From NCBI GenBank assembly GCA_019918135.1, contig WBZZ01001109.1:62001-126000 (forward strand): a DNA stretch of 64,000 nt, given 5' to 3'. Positions 9,173-18,476 of the stretch are shown in pieces. The translations under genes and the position numbers were made by a program. Positions within the stretch are counted from its first letter, which is position 1, and each line of letters starts with the position of its first letter. The notes below the pieces were generated by a model. That model saw only the letters and a program-made list of their open reading frames with translations. It did no database searches and had not been told where the DNA came from. This DNA comes from Paulinella micropora (lineage: Eukaryota > Cercozoa > Imbricatea > Euglyphida > Paulinellidae).

Positions 9173-10702
9173 ATGTCAGGGCCAGCCCGCAAGAAACACA
9201 AGCGCAGGGGTCCAGCCAGCCCCCGGGCACCAGGACCAGAGCTCCCGGTCGTCGGCCCGGACGCGGCGCCTGGCAAAGGGGCTGAGTTCGGAGCGGCCGG
9301 CGAAGAGGAACTGAACGACCCAGTACATCCTCTGAGGTCCAGATTCGCCTGCCGCCGGATCTGCCGGGAGTGCCAACGGTCGGTGCCGTGCCAAGCCTGT
9401 CGGTCGTGCGAGCTCTTCAAGTTATTCCAGGTCAGGAGCCCCTGCTCGGCTGCCACTGACGCGTGTGTTACGGCGTATAGCGTAGCAAACCAGAAGGTGT
9501 GGGCAGACTTCACTACCACCTATCGTAGTCCAGTGTTGGGCGGGCTGAGCAAGACCCCGGCGCGGCTCTTCCGGAACGGGGTACCCCCTTGGCTGCGGTC
9601 CTTTCCCCTGTTCAGCACGACCGAACAAAAGTTTCAGGCGTGCAGAATCGGCGCGGCCGGCCACGAGGACGAGCAACGTTTGGCGGGGGGTTCTGTCTTG
9701 CTGCTGCACGGCCCCAAGCTAGCCCTTCGCCAGATTGGCCGCGAGCCCTGCCTTATGCGGCGTTCCTCTCGGGACCTGCCGGGAGACCAAGTAGAGTACC
9801 TGTACCTGCAACATCTACTGGCCGTGCCGAAGCTGGCTCCCGTGGTACAGGGCTACCTGCGGGTGGACGCCCAGGCCGAGCCAGATGGCGGCTCGCGCGG
9901 GGGGGAGGACCAGGTCCGCGCTACCTTCTGGCTCGTGATGAATCTGGCCTGGGTGGGCCCATCCCTGAGCCTCAATCTGGCACAAGCCAGTCCCTTGCCG
10001 GTGCAGGACCCAGAGGCACTCCAGGAGGACCCAGAGGCACTCCAGGAGCTGCAAGTGGAGGCGGCGGGCTTTGAGGCCTTCCTGACCAGGCTGTTAGACT
10101 ACACAGCCCGTGTCGTCCCGTTGCTGATGGCGGATCTGAGCCCCCGGCACCTCGCGCTGACGGTCGCGCGGCCGGGCTTCCAGGAGCTGCGGCCGGACCC
10201 CAAACACTGCCGCTGGCTCCTGCTGCCGCCCGGCGCGGAGAGCAAATATGAGCCTGCTATCAAGTTGTCCAATCTGCTGAGCTTCGTGGCTAACCTCCAG
10301 GGCGGAGCCTCGGGGTACAACCTGTCTGCCGAACTGAAGGCTTGCTTCTGGCCATTGCTAACACCCCTGCTCGCAGCGGCGACCGAAGACTACGACCCGC
10401 TGGAGCAATGTGCCTTTTGGTGGCACCAGGGGCTAGACCGACCAGAGGCCAGCCAGCTGCACCGGGCCTGGGAACACCTGCAGCCTGCCCGGCCGGGCCC
10501 GCGCGGGAGGGAACGGAAGGCAGCGCAACGCAGGAAACCCGTGTCGTCGGGGCCCGGGTCCGGGTGGGACCACGCTACCGGATCCCCACTGACGGAAGAC
10601 CTCTTCGCGACCACACTGGACAAAATCCAGCTGCCGCAAGTCAAGAAGCTCGTAGACGCACTGGTGTCGATAGCAAAGTCCTGGTCTAACAAGGCCGCGT
10701 GA
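9173..10702 (+). CDS. kinase-like protein with Cys-rich N-terminus (family copy A')
   Basis: 509 residues from the ATG at 9,173, chosen because MSGPARKKHKRRG matches the start of copy A (MSGRAAKRHKHGK). The Cys module is FACRRICRECQRSVPCQACRSC followed by ELFKLFQVRSPCS. The kinase-like domain has LLLHGPKLALRQIGR, YLYLQHLLAVPKLAPVVQGYLR, FWLVMNLAWVGPSLSLNL, LLMADLSPRHLALT and PDPKHCRWLLL. A short internal duplication (DPEALQE twice, residues about 283-297) precedes the catalytic region. The gene is the closest relative of copy A, so a segment holding the kinase plus its convergent small ORF seems to have been duplicated. Confidence 0.7.
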   Translation: MSGPARKKHKRRGPASPRAPGPELPVVGPDAAPGKGAEFGAAGEEELNDPVHPLRSRFACRRICRECQRSVPCQACRSCELFKLFQVRSPCSAATDACVTAYSVANQKVWADFTTTYRSPVLGGLSKTPARLFRNGVPPWLRSFPLFSTTEQKFQACRIGAAGHEDEQRLAGGSVLLLHGPKLALRQIGREPCLMRRSSRDLPGDQVEYLYLQHLLAVPKLAPVVQGYLRVDAQAEPDGGSRGGEDQVRATFWLVMNLAWVGPSLSLNLAQASPLPVQDPEALQEDPEALQELQVEAAGFEAFLTRLLDYTARVVPLLMADLSPRHLALTVARPGFQELRPDPKHCRWLLLPPGAESKYEPAIKLSNLLSFVANLQGGASGYNLSAELKACFWPLLTPLLAAATEDYDPLEQCAFWWHQGLDRPEASQLHRAWEHLQPARPGPRGRERKAAQRRKPVSSGPGSGWDHATGSPLTEDLFATTLDKIQLPQVKKLVDALVSIAKSWSNKAA

Positions 10703-10824
10703 TGGCCGCTGCCGGGCCCGGAGGGCTTGGCCTGGTTTTGGTAAGTTGGGTAGTAGCCGCCGCGGACTAACAAGTACAGTGCGAGTAAAGCCGCTGGTAC
10801 TAACCAGGTGCGACTGACGGTCAC
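10390..10824 (-). CDS. small membrane protein candidate, convergent with kinase copy A'
   Basis: The ATG at 10,824 opens MTVSRTWLVPAALLALYLLVRGGYY, one transmembrane helix, followed by PTYQNQAKPSGPGSGH, which resembles the tail of the small ORF beside copy A. The open frame continues far into the antisense of the kinase gene. The functional product is probably only the first 50 or so residues; the remainder looks like shadow sequence. Confidence 0.3.
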   Translation of the reverse strand: MTVSRTWLVPAALLALYLLVRGGYYPTYQNQAKPSGPGSGHHAALLDQDFAIDTSASTSFLTCGSWILSSVVAKRSSVSGDPVAWSHPDPGPDDTGFLRCAAFRSLPRGPGRAGCRCSQARCSWLASGRSSPWCHQKAHCSSGS

Positions 10825-11324
10825 GGAGGGGCACGGGGGGCCAGGGGTCCGGCGGCCGCATCCGGCTGGCGGGCTTCGAGCCCGGGCGGTAGGTCACTCA
10901 CTCGGTAGCTAGCAGTAGTCCGGCCGGGCCAAGAAACGGACTGGGGGCGCTGCCGGGTAGCGTGGCGCCGCCCGCGGGGAACGGGCGCCCGCAGCTGCCA
11001 CGGGGGCCCCGGCCCGGCCCGGGTCGGCCGGGCCCGGGCAGCTGCGGGCGTGCCGGCGCGGGCGTACCCCGACCCCCGCCCGGTGCGTGCCCAACCCAGC
11101 CGGGGCACGGGCGGCGCGCAGCAGGGGGGGGGGCGAGTCCTCTCCACCCCCCGCGGGGCCCGCCGCACGCCCACGGCGCGGGAAGGGAGCGGAGAGGGGA
11201 GAGGACGCGGCGTAGCCGCACGGGACGGAGGAGGAGGTCGCGGGGCGGGTGCCTGCCCTGGAACCACAAAGCAAAGGTCTGGCCGGTGAGCCCTGGTATC
11301 CGCCCGCTGCCATCCCGTAGGGAG

Positions 11325-12764
11325 ATGAACCCTGCCGCCGCGCCCGGACAGGACCACGCCGTAGCACTCCCGCACCCCTTGGCCTCTCGCTTCGTCTGTA
11401 CGTCGCGTTGTCACTGCCGCGAGTGCCAAAAGCCGAGGGAGCGCGAACCCTGCCGCTCGTGCCAGTTGCGGGAGCTGTTCAGAGAGTTCTACCCCTGCTC
11501 CACCGCCACTGACCAGCAGATTGTCCGCTGGCTGCCCGGCGACGGGAACACACTGACCAAAAAGGAGGTGCCCCTCTGTCCCAACGGGGAGGTCCCCTCG
11601 TGGCTGCGGTCCTTGGGGCTTTTCGTGACGAACGCCACGAAATTCCGGGCTTGCAGCATAGGCCACGCCGGCAACCACCAGGATGAGTACGCTTTGGCCA
11701 AAGGTGCAGTCCTGCTGCTGAGCCGCCACGGGCTGGTCCTCAAACGCATCGAGGATGCGTCGCAAGAAATCGGCCAGCCGCAGAAATTCGAGGGGGACGA
11801 GCTGCCGCTCGCCCAAACCGAGTACCTGGAGCTGCAGCATTCGCTGGCCCAACAGGGGCTGGCGCCCGCCGTGTACGGCTACCTCCGGGTGGAGGACGAC
11901 GTGAAGGTTGGCCAGGGTACGTTCTGGCTCGTCATGGACCTGGCGCGGGTGGGGGCCGCCCTGACACTAGACCTGGGGCAGACAGAGGCCTTCGCGCTCG
12001 GGCCCGCTCGGGGGGCCTTCAAGAGCTTCTGGCAGCGTACGCTGCACTTCTCGAGCGACGTTGTCCCGCTGCTGCTGGCGGATCTGAAGCCTGCCAATAT
12101 CGTGCTCACTGCCACGGAACCTGGCTTCTTCTGGCTGGACCCGGAGCCCAGGTTCTGCCTGCGGCTCCAGGTAGCGCCTGGCCAGGCGGCCGAGTACAGA
12201 GGCGCCATCCAGCTGTCGAACCTGCTGAGCTTCGTAGCCAACAGCTACGGCTGGCTAGACCACGGACTACAGGCCACCGTCTGGCAGTGTCTAGAACCTC
12301 TGTTGCGAGCTGGCCCGGCAGCCTTGGCGCGATGTGCGGCGTGGTGGTACCAGAGCCTGGGCTGGGAGAAACAGAGCCTAAGCCAGGAGCAGCAGAAGCA
12401 ACAGGCTCCGTTCCCCCAGTTTCGCCACGCCAGGTACTACTTACAGAACGTGCAAGTGGATGCTAGGGCTCTACAGGGAATGCCCAACCAATATCGAAAT
12501 TCAGCCTCTTTAGCTTGGGTGGACCAGGGCCCGGAGCGGAGCTACGAGCATTGGTGGCTGCTAGACAAAAAGGGGAACACGGCTAAAGTGGAATGGCAAC
12601 AGCAACAGCAACAGAAACAGAAACAGGGCAGGAAACAGGCCCGGACTATTTCAGTGTCGTGGAGCGACGAACAGGTAGCGCCGGACACGACGGAGGATCA
12701 CGTAAAGGGGTTTCTGTTGGTGCTGGTCCGGCTAGCGGCGTGGGGGGCCCTGGCCGCTGCTTAG
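11325..12764 (+). CDS. kinase-like protein with Cys-rich N-terminus (family copy C')
   Basis: 479 residues from the ATG at 11,325 (GGAG ATG AAC), preferred over far-upstream starts because it sits just before the conserved HPLASRFVCTSRCHCREC. The Cys module ends QLRELFREFYPCS. The kinase-like domain has LVLKRIED, YLELQHSLAQQGLAPAVYGYLR, FWLVMDLARVG, LLLADLKPANIVLT (canonical catalytic loop) and LDPEPRFCLRL. A Gln/Lys-rich low-complexity insert (residues about 420-440) precedes the shared C-terminal helix (FLLVLVRLAAWGAL). This is the closest relative of copy C and the last of the five. Confidence 0.72.
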   Translation: MNPAAAPGQDHAVALPHPLASRFVCTSRCHCRECQKPREREPCRSCQLRELFREFYPCSTATDQQIVRWLPGDGNTLTKKEVPLCPNGEVPSWLRSLGLFVTNATKFRACSIGHAGNHQDEYALAKGAVLLLSRHGLVLKRIEDASQEIGQPQKFEGDELPLAQTEYLELQHSLAQQGLAPAVYGYLRVEDDVKVGQGTFWLVMDLARVGAALTLDLGQTEAFALGPARGAFKSFWQRTLHFSSDVVPLLLADLKPANIVLTATEPGFFWLDPEPRFCLRLQVAPGQAAEYRGAIQLSNLLSFVANSYGWLDHGLQATVWQCLEPLLRAGPAALARCAAWWYQSLGWEKQSLSQEQQKQQAPFPQFRHARYYLQNVQVDARALQGMPNQYRNSASLAWVDQGPERSYEHWWLLDKKGNTAKVEWQQQQQQKQKQGRKQARTISVSWSDEQVAPDTTEDHVKGFLLVLVRLAAWGALAAA

Positions 12765-12844
12765 CTAGGCCCTGGCCGCCACGCTATTGGCGCCCCCGAG
12801 CAGCCGGTGCCCACCGCGGTGGTGGCTCGAGTAAAAGCCAAGTT

Positions 12845-12850
12845 TTTATT
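12845..12850 (-). terminator. poly(A) signal AATAAA (minus strand) of the nuclease gene
   Basis: TTTATT on the plus strand reads AATAAA on the minus strand, about 20 bp past the stop of the PD-(D/E)XK nuclease gene. Its position supports the assigned 3' end. Confidence 0.6.
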
Positions 12851-12870
12851 GAACACTACCTTCTGTCTGC

Positions 12871-13827
12871 CTACCGCGGGGGTGGGGGGCCGGCGCGCTC
12901 AGCGGCCCACACCGTCCGGCAGAACTCGCGTGCGGCCCCGAGCATGGCCTCCGGCACGCACGCTACCCGCACCCCGTAGGTGCCCACGCACACCACGGCG
13001 GAGCGCGGCGGCTGCGGCTCGGCCGCCAGGTCGTACGTGAGTTCGAAGAGGGCGTGACCAAGCGCGGCCTGCACGAGGAAGCGGTTCAGCTCCGTGTCCG
13101 CCCATGCGCGCCAGAGCGCGTGCGCCAGGGGCGGCGCCCGCGCTGGCTCCCCGTGCGCCTGCCCGGCGGACTGGGCCTTCTTGAGCTCCAGCAGCCACAG
13201 GCGGCCCGCCGCACAGCGCCAGACCTGGTCTATGCTGCTGGCCACCGCCAGTGACGGGCTGTGCACCACGACCTGCGCGGCCACGGGCAGGCCGAAGCGA
13301 GCGAACAGGAAGGAGATGGCGGTGGCCGTCAGCGGGTGCACGCGCCGCAGCTCGCGCCCGGCCAGGGGGGGCAGCCCCGTTCTGGCCCGCAGCTGCCGCG
13401 CGAACCGGGCCCGCTCGGCCGGCGGCGCGCCGTCCCACAGGCGGTAGTCCCGGGACCAGAGTGCGCCCGCCAGGGCCGGCTCGCGCGCGCCCGTCGCTAT
13501 GCGCACGAGGGCGTTGAGTTGCTGATCGACCACGATGGCCTGGCCCCGTCTGTACAGGCACGACTGGGTGCGCGGGTGGCCGGCCGCCGCCGCGCGGGCC
13601 GCCCATTCGCTGAAGACGGAGGGCTCGGCCGCGCCCCGTGGTGCACGGGACCCCCCCGTGCCCCAGACGGTGTCCTGCAGCCAGGCATGCAGGCCGCGCA
13701 GCGGCCGGCCGTGGTAGTACAGCACGAAACTGGGCGGGCGCGCGCGGATGGCGTTCGACACCGGCGGCCGCCGGGGCGGGGGCAGCGACCGGTGCCCACC
13801 CTGCTCGTGGCGGGCCTCGGGCGGCAT
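12871..13827 (-). CDS. PD-(D/E)XK-type nuclease, alkaline-exonuclease-like
   Basis: 318 residues from the ATG at 13,827 (MPPEARHEQGG); an upstream Pro/Gly extension is possible. The core reads HPLTATAISFLFARFGLPV, then ASSIDQVWRC and, about 13 residues on, LWLLELKKAQS. This D...E-x-K arrangement is the catalytic signature of PD-(D/E)XK nucleases such as the lambda/herpesvirus-type recombination exonucleases found in many large dsDNA viruses. A C-terminal Trp/Arg-rich helical part follows (ADTELNRFLVQAALGHALFEL). The likely role is 5'-3' resection or processing of replicating DNA, an inference from family. It is convergent with kinase copy C'. An AATAAA lies 20 bp downstream. Confidence 0.6.
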   Translation of the reverse strand: MPPEARHEQGGHRSLPPPRRPPVSNAIRARPPSFVLYYHGRPLRGLHAWLQDTVWGTGGSRAPRGAAEPSVFSEWAARAAAAGHPRTQSCLYRRGQAIVVDQQLNALVRIATGAREPALAGALWSRDYRLWDGAPPAERARFARQLRARTGLPPLAGRELRRVHPLTATAISFLFARFGLPVAAQVVVHSPSLAVASSIDQVWRCAAGRLWLLELKKAQSAGQAHGEPARAPPLAHALWRAWADTELNRFLVQAALGHALFELTYDLAAEPQPPRSAVVCVGTYGVRVACVPEAMLGAAREFCRTVWAAERAGPPPPR

Positions 13828-14076
13828 TTTGGGGGCAGGAGAGGAGCTCCCCCCCTGCACACATCCCCCAGCCCTCCCCCCCGCCCGGGGGCTAGGCAGG
13901 AAGGGGGCCGCAGCCGAAAGAGAGGAGGCGCCCCCCCCTCTGCCATTTCCTCCGGGGGCGGGGGAAAGGCTGGGGGGCCGGCGCGGACAGATCGGTTCGC
14001 CCCCCGGAGCTCCCGGCCGAAGGGGCACGGCACGAGTACCGAGTGACTAAAAACTACGGCGTGTGCTCGCTCAGTT

Positions 14077-14082
14077 TTTAAT
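14077..14082 (-). terminator. poly(A) signal ATTAAA (minus strand) of the RING gene
   Basis: TTTAAT on the plus strand reads ATTAAA on the minus strand, about 47 bp beyond the RING-H2 gene's stop codon. Confidence 0.45.
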
Positions 14083-14128
14083 GTGGCCCACACGCTACCG
14101 ACGGCGGCGACGGCGCGCTGGCCCCCGC

Positions 14129-14743
14129 CTACGACACCACTAGACGGCACACGGGGCACGAGTCCTTTGTGCGTAGCCAGGGGTCGACGCACGCCCGGTG
14201 CAGGTAATGCGCACACGGCAGCCCCCGCAGCCAGTCCCCTACGACCAAGTCTTGTAGGCAGATGGAACACTCCTTGGGCGAGTTGGGTGCGGCGAGAAAG
14301 GCGCCCGTGAGCTGGAGCTCGGGCAGCAGCGCTAGGCCGGCCTCGGACAACCCGGTGCGCGCGGGCGGCTGCTCGGTCGATCCGCTCTCCTCCAGCCTGA
14401 CCGTGTCCACCACCACTACACCGTTGAGCGTAGACAGCAAGATTTCGGCCAGGTCTAAGGTGCTCAGGGTGGCCAAGACGACGCTTTCAAAGTCCGGCTC
14501 GGGCGGAGGGAGAGAAGCCGCCTCCGGCACCACGACGGGGCGCGCCTGACGAGGCGGTGGCTCTGGCCCGGTCGCAGTGGCCGCGGCCAGCTGTCGCAGG
14601 CCTTGTCCACGGGGGGCTGGCCGGGGAGCGGTACGTGGCTTTTTGGGCCTTGGTGCCACCGCCGAGCTCGGACGAGCGCGGTGGCTGCTAGCCGTGCCCC
14701 GGCTGCTAGCCGTGCCTTGGCTGCTAGCCGTGCTTCCCATCAT
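14129..14743 (-). CDS. RING-H2 zinc-finger protein, probable E3 ubiquitin ligase
   Basis: 204 residues from the paired ATGs at 14,743. The N-terminus is Ser/Ala-rich with a repeated (G)TASS element and a basic cluster (RPKKPRT) that could be a nuclear signal. The C-terminus is a complete RING-H2: CSIC, then LPCAHYLHRAC, then SCPVC at the extreme end, giving C-C-C-H-H-C-C-C spacing. RING-H2 proteins recruit E2 enzymes and direct substrate ubiquitination; large DNA viruses often carry such genes to redirect host turnover. The upstream 390 bp are Pro/Arg-coding low complexity and probably noncoding. Confidence 0.8.
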   Translation of the reverse strand: MMGSTASSQGTASSRGTASSHRARPSSAVAPRPKKPRTAPRPAPRGQGLRQLAAATATGPEPPPRQARPVVVPEAASLPPPEPDFESVVLATLSTLDLAEILLSTLNGVVVVDTVRLEESGSTEQPPARTGLSEAGLALLPELQLTGAFLAAPNSPKECSICLQDLVVGDWLRGLPCAHYLHRACVDPWLRTKDSCPVCRLVVS

Positions 14744-15134
14744 GCCGGTCGTGTTCGGAGCCTCGCTGCCGACGGACTTTTGGGAGGAGGGGAGCAGGGG
14801 GGCGTACAATCCCCCTCCCCGGCACGCTCCCCGCGGTGGGAGGTCCCCCCTCCTCTTGCCCCCTCTCCGCTCCCTCCCCCCCCCTCGCCCCCCCCCGCAC
14901 CCAGCGCGCAGCGCCCAGTGTGTCTTCTTTTCCGCCGGCCCGTTCGTTCGGTGCCGGGCGTGCACGCCCCACGCACGCCCCACGCACGCCCCACGCTCTC
15001 CCCCCCCCTTCCCTACACGCCCGCGGCCCCTCAGCCGCCCCCGCGCTCTTCCCCCCCCCCGTGCGTACGGGCGGGCGCCTGCCCGCGACGCCGGGGGGCA
15101 GGGCTGCCGCGCCGGGGCGGATTGCGGGCCGCGC
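14744..15134. other. intergenic, C-rich low complexity
   Basis: Cytosine runs and Pro/Arg-type open frames on both strands fill this spacer between the RING gene and the next minus-strand gene. It includes about three copies of a CACGCACGCCC-type repeat near 14,965-14,995. No gene is supported. Confidence 0.5.
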
Positions 15135-17966
15135 TCACGGGGCCCGCAGCACGGCCGTCTCTTGGAAGTCGTCTGCCCCGGCGTCGTCGGCCTCCGCGGG
15201 CAGCAGGAACAGCAGCCGGGCGCGCGCCTCCGGTGGCAAGCACCACCGCCAGCCCAGGGCACTGCCTAAGAGCAACCACGCGTCCGAGAGGTCCTGTGCA
15301 CCCTGCTTGGGCAGCCGGTCGGGCCCTTCCACCACGGCCACCGCCGCCAGCAGCAACGCGTGCGTAGTACACGAACCCTCGTCTCCTTGGAGGGTAGGCG
15401 TCTCCCGCGGGTGTACGTAGCAACCCAGGCTGGCCTCGGTCAGCCCGGCCTCCGCTAGGCCTAGCAGACGAGCCAGGCGCTGCCCGTGCTGGTCCCGCAA
15501 GGCCAACCCGCGGCAGACATGCTGGAGCAGCTGGTAAGTGCCAGACCGGCTGCCGTTGGGGTCCCAAAGAGTGAGCTTCACGGTGTGGCCTGCCCGTTGT
15601 TTGCAGAGCAGGAAAGCGTGTTCGTGTGACGAGCACACGTAGACCGTAAAGTCCGTTTCCGGCACTTGGGGCTCGGGACCGCTGCTGTCCCCGTAATGGT
15701 AGGTATGTGGCCAAACTCCGAACCCTAGGTGGATCGAGACGGGACAGAGCTTCCCGGGGCAGTGCCAGCCAGGGTCTAGCTCGCGCAACAAGGACAGAGC
15801 GACACAGAGGCGTCGCAGGGCCGTGTGTTCGTGGCCGCCCACGTCGGCCTGGCCGTTGTACAGGAGAGCTTCCCCCGCCGCGGAGACAAGGGGGTTTAGG
15901 CGGGCGTCCAGCACACCCAGAGCTCCTACCAGCAGGCTGCGCAGGGTCAGCACCCGTCGGTCCCGCGCTTGGTCGTCCGACCACCGCAGCTCCCTGTCCC
16001 AGCCCAGCTGCTGCCAACGGAAGCGGCACTCCGGCTCTGTCCCTTCGTGCCCCGCGCCGGCTAGCGGAACGACGGGCCGGGGGGGCTTGAGCAGGTAGGG
16101 CGGCCGGCGGTCCAGGACTACCTCGCTGGGATCCAAGTCCTCACAATCACTGTTCAACTCTGCTACCGTCTTCCAGAACGGGCGTAGCCACCTCGCGAGT
16201 ACGCTCCGAAACTTGGCCTCCGCTTCCTGCCGGTCGTTGGCGTTCAGCGGAAGCTCCGCGGCGTAGCCTACCCGCCCGTCTTGCAGGCGCAGTAGCTGCA
16301 GGGGCCTATGCGCCCATTTAGCGCAGATGTCATGCATTCTCTCATCCAAGCACAGAGGAGCCGGCCATTCGTCCTCTACCAGGAGGTTGGGCTCCTGCAG
16401 CGCAGCCCTGTCCTCTGTCAGCAGCGGCCAAAGCGGCAGAGAGCGCCGGAGATGGGGATTTAGGAGTCCGTCCCCGTGGAAGAAGAAGAAGTAGCGGGGT
16501 CCGGCGGGCGGGGAGGGCTGTCTCCTCACGTATTCGATCCGGGTAACTTGGATAGCCAGGGCCTGGCCTAGGGCTGACAACGGCCCCCTCCAGCCCACCT
16601 CCCGCAGTCCACGGTCCTCGTCCGCAGCTACGTCGTCGTCCTCCGTGGCTACGTCGTCCTCCATGCCTACGCCGTGTTTGAAGCTACTGGCACACGCGAT
16701 AGCCAGGTCGTGCTCCAGGAGTACGAGCGGATTTCCCAGAGGCTGGTCTCGGTAGGTCACTCGCGCTAGGCCGTCTACCTCCGACCGCAGGACCTTGGGC
16801 CAAAAGTTGTAGGGCCGGGGCAAGGGACGGACGGCGGGGGGCGGCGCGGGCGGCAGGTTGGCGCTGGCCAGGTCGTCCGGCCTCGGGAGCTCGCCGAGGA
16901 GCCCTCGTGGCTGGCGCCCTCCCGCGCGGTATAGTTCCAGCAGCAGGCAGTAGATCCAGACCCTGGCCGTGGAGTGCTCCTCCTCTCCACGCCCGGCCCC
17001 GAACAGACGTTGCAGGGCTGCATAGCCGTCCGTGCCCGGTTCTGCGCTCTCAAACGGGCCGAGCCCCGGCCGGCAAAGGCGCAGCACCTCCTGGCAGACC
17101 GTGGACCAGTTCTTCAGCTCTGAGTCGTTCGGCCTCCCCGCGCCTTCCTCCCGCGCCAGGCGATAGAGTTCGTACAGCGGTTCGCCAGCCATCAGCAACT
17201 GCGGCGCGAGTTCCGTCAGCAACGGCGGCGCGGGTTCCGTCGGAGTGGGCAAGAGACGGACCCAGGCAGCCATCTCCTGCGCCAGCCCCTCGCGGTAGCG
17301 CTGGCGGCAGCACGGGCGCCCTGGCGGGGCTCCGAGGTGCAGCTGTTCGTAGAGCCTCTCCTCTTGCTTCTGCCGGGCCTGCCAGAGGCGTTGTCCAGAC
17401 TGGCGCGTACGCCTGCCTAGCGGCTGCGTGCCCGTTGGCGGTGGTGGCCCGCCGCCGCCCTGGCTGTTCTGCCTGCGTGCGGTCTTCAGCCTCAGGTAGT
17501 AGACGCAGCGGCGAACTGCCTCGCGCTCGGCGGGCCGGTAATAATGAGTGACCAGACGGGCGCTGAGTCGAGCAGCGAGCGCATCGGGGAGCGCGGAGGG
17601 GAGCGCAGCGGGGGGGCCGCCCTCCGCTGCGCCCAGCTCGGCCCGTAGGCTCGCCACCAGCGGGTCGGTAAGCTCGTCGCCCGTCGGCAGCGAGTCTAGG
17701 CTAGCTCGCAGCGAGTCTAGGCTAGCTTGCAGCGCTGCCTGCGGGTCGTGCCGCCTGGCTTTCTTGCGTGGCCTGGCCTGCTGGTCACACTCACACGCGG
17801 CTCCGTAGGGTTTGGGCAGTACCTTGGCCTCACGCAGAGGTAGCTGGACCTTGACCAAGACACCTGCCTGACTACCCAGAGCCGCCACGACGCGTGCAGG
17901 CACGGGGCCGTTCGCGGCCTCTTCCCAGCTGACCTCCACTTCCTGCACCCCGACGTCTGCCTGCAT
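15135..17966 (-). CDS. large protein with C-terminal Ulp1-like cysteine protease signature
   Basis: 943 residues, one uninterrupted frame. Residues 1-130 hold a Cys-Asp patch (CECDQQ) and basic cluster (RPRKKARRH). The middle is helical with no recognised domain; an acidic insert sits near residue 420. Residues about 780-880 carry, in order, SSHEHAFLLC, LTLWDPNGS and LQGDEGSCTTHALLL: His, Asp, Gln and Cys in the order and context of C48 (Ulp1/adenain) peptidases (H...D...Q-x(3-5)-G-S-C). Such proteases cleave ubiquitin/SUMO-like modifiers or viral precursors. The 1,199-residue protein at 20,380 ends the same way, so the pair probably share ancestry or function. The catalytic assignment comes from motif order only. 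Confidence 0.6.
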   Translation of the reverse strand: MQADVGVQEVEVSWEEAANGPVPARVVAALGSQAGVLVKVQLPLREAKVLPKPYGAACECDQQARPRKKARRHDPQAALQASLDSLRASLDSLPTGDELTDPLVASLRAELGAAEGGPPAALPSALPDALAARLSARLVTHYYRPAEREAVRRCVYYLRLKTARRQNSQGGGGPPPPTGTQPLGRRTRQSGQRLWQARQKQEERLYEQLHLGAPPGRPCCRQRYREGLAQEMAAWVRLLPTPTEPAPPLLTELAPQLLMAGEPLYELYRLAREEGAGRPNDSELKNWSTVCQEVLRLCRPGLGPFESAEPGTDGYAALQRLFGAGRGEEEHSTARVWIYCLLLELYRAGGRQPRGLLGELPRPDDLASANLPPAPPPAVRPLPRPYNFWPKVLRSEVDGLARVTYRDQPLGNPLVLLEHDLAIACASSFKHGVGMEDDVATEDDDVAADEDRGLREVGWRGPLSALGQALAIQVTRIEYVRRQPSPPAGPRYFFFFHGDGLLNPHLRRSLPLWPLLTEDRAALQEPNLLVEDEWPAPLCLDERMHDICAKWAHRPLQLLRLQDGRVGYAAELPLNANDRQEAEAKFRSVLARWLRPFWKTVAELNSDCEDLDPSEVVLDRRPPYLLKPPRPVVPLAGAGHEGTEPECRFRWQQLGWDRELRWSDDQARDRRVLTLRSLLVGALGVLDARLNPLVSAAGEALLYNGQADVGGHEHTALRRLCVALSLLRELDPGWHCPGKLCPVSIHLGFGVWPHTYHYGDSSGPEPQVPETDFTVYVCSSHEHAFLLCKQRAGHTVKLTLWDPNGSRSGTYQLLQHVCRGLALRDQHGQRLARLLGLAEAGLTEASLGCYVHPRETPTLQGDEGSCTTHALLLAAVAVVEGPDRLPKQGAQDLSDAWLLLGSALGWRWCLPPEARARLLFLLPAEADDAGADDFQETAVLRAP

Positions 17967-18476
17967 CCCGACGTCCGGGCTCCCTGGCCCAGCGCTCCGT
18001 GTTTTTCCTCTTCCTCGGTGGCGCCGCTGGCCTGCCTGCCGGAAGCGGTCATCTTCCCTTCCTTCCCTCCCCTCCCCCGCCGCACCCCCAACGGCAGCGT
18101 AGGCGGGGGTCTGTGTTCCCTTCCCTTCCTCTCCTCCCTCCCCCCTTTCAGCGGGGCAGGGGACGGCGACAGGCGACGAGGTTAAGGTGCCCTGCTAGCG
18201 CTAGCAAGCTCGCCTGCCTGCGTGGACCCCGGCTGGCGTGGCCCGGCCGAAGGCGGGCCTTCTTCCCTTGAGTCCGGACCAGCCCGGCTACCACCAATAC
18301 ACAGGCTAGCTAGGTCGGCCACGAGTGGTCCATTTAATTATTAGCTCTGCTGGCTAAAGGCCGGAGTACAGGCCCGAGAGCGCGGAACAGAGCCAGCACG
18401 GCCGGCTGGGCCCCGCCCCGGACACGCACCCCCCCCCCGCCCGCCACCATGTCTCGGGGGGGAGGCGCCGGGCGGC
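17967..18476. other. intergenic, purine/pyrimidine-biased, no gene seen
   Basis: Divided between the 5' side of the 943-residue gene and the 3' side of the MPSQ-family gene. It contains pyrimidine-rich stretches (CCTTCCCTCCCC-type). A TTTAAT at 18,333-18,338 reads ATTAAA on the minus strand, a likely poly(A) signal for the next upstream minus-strand gene. Confidence 0.5.
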
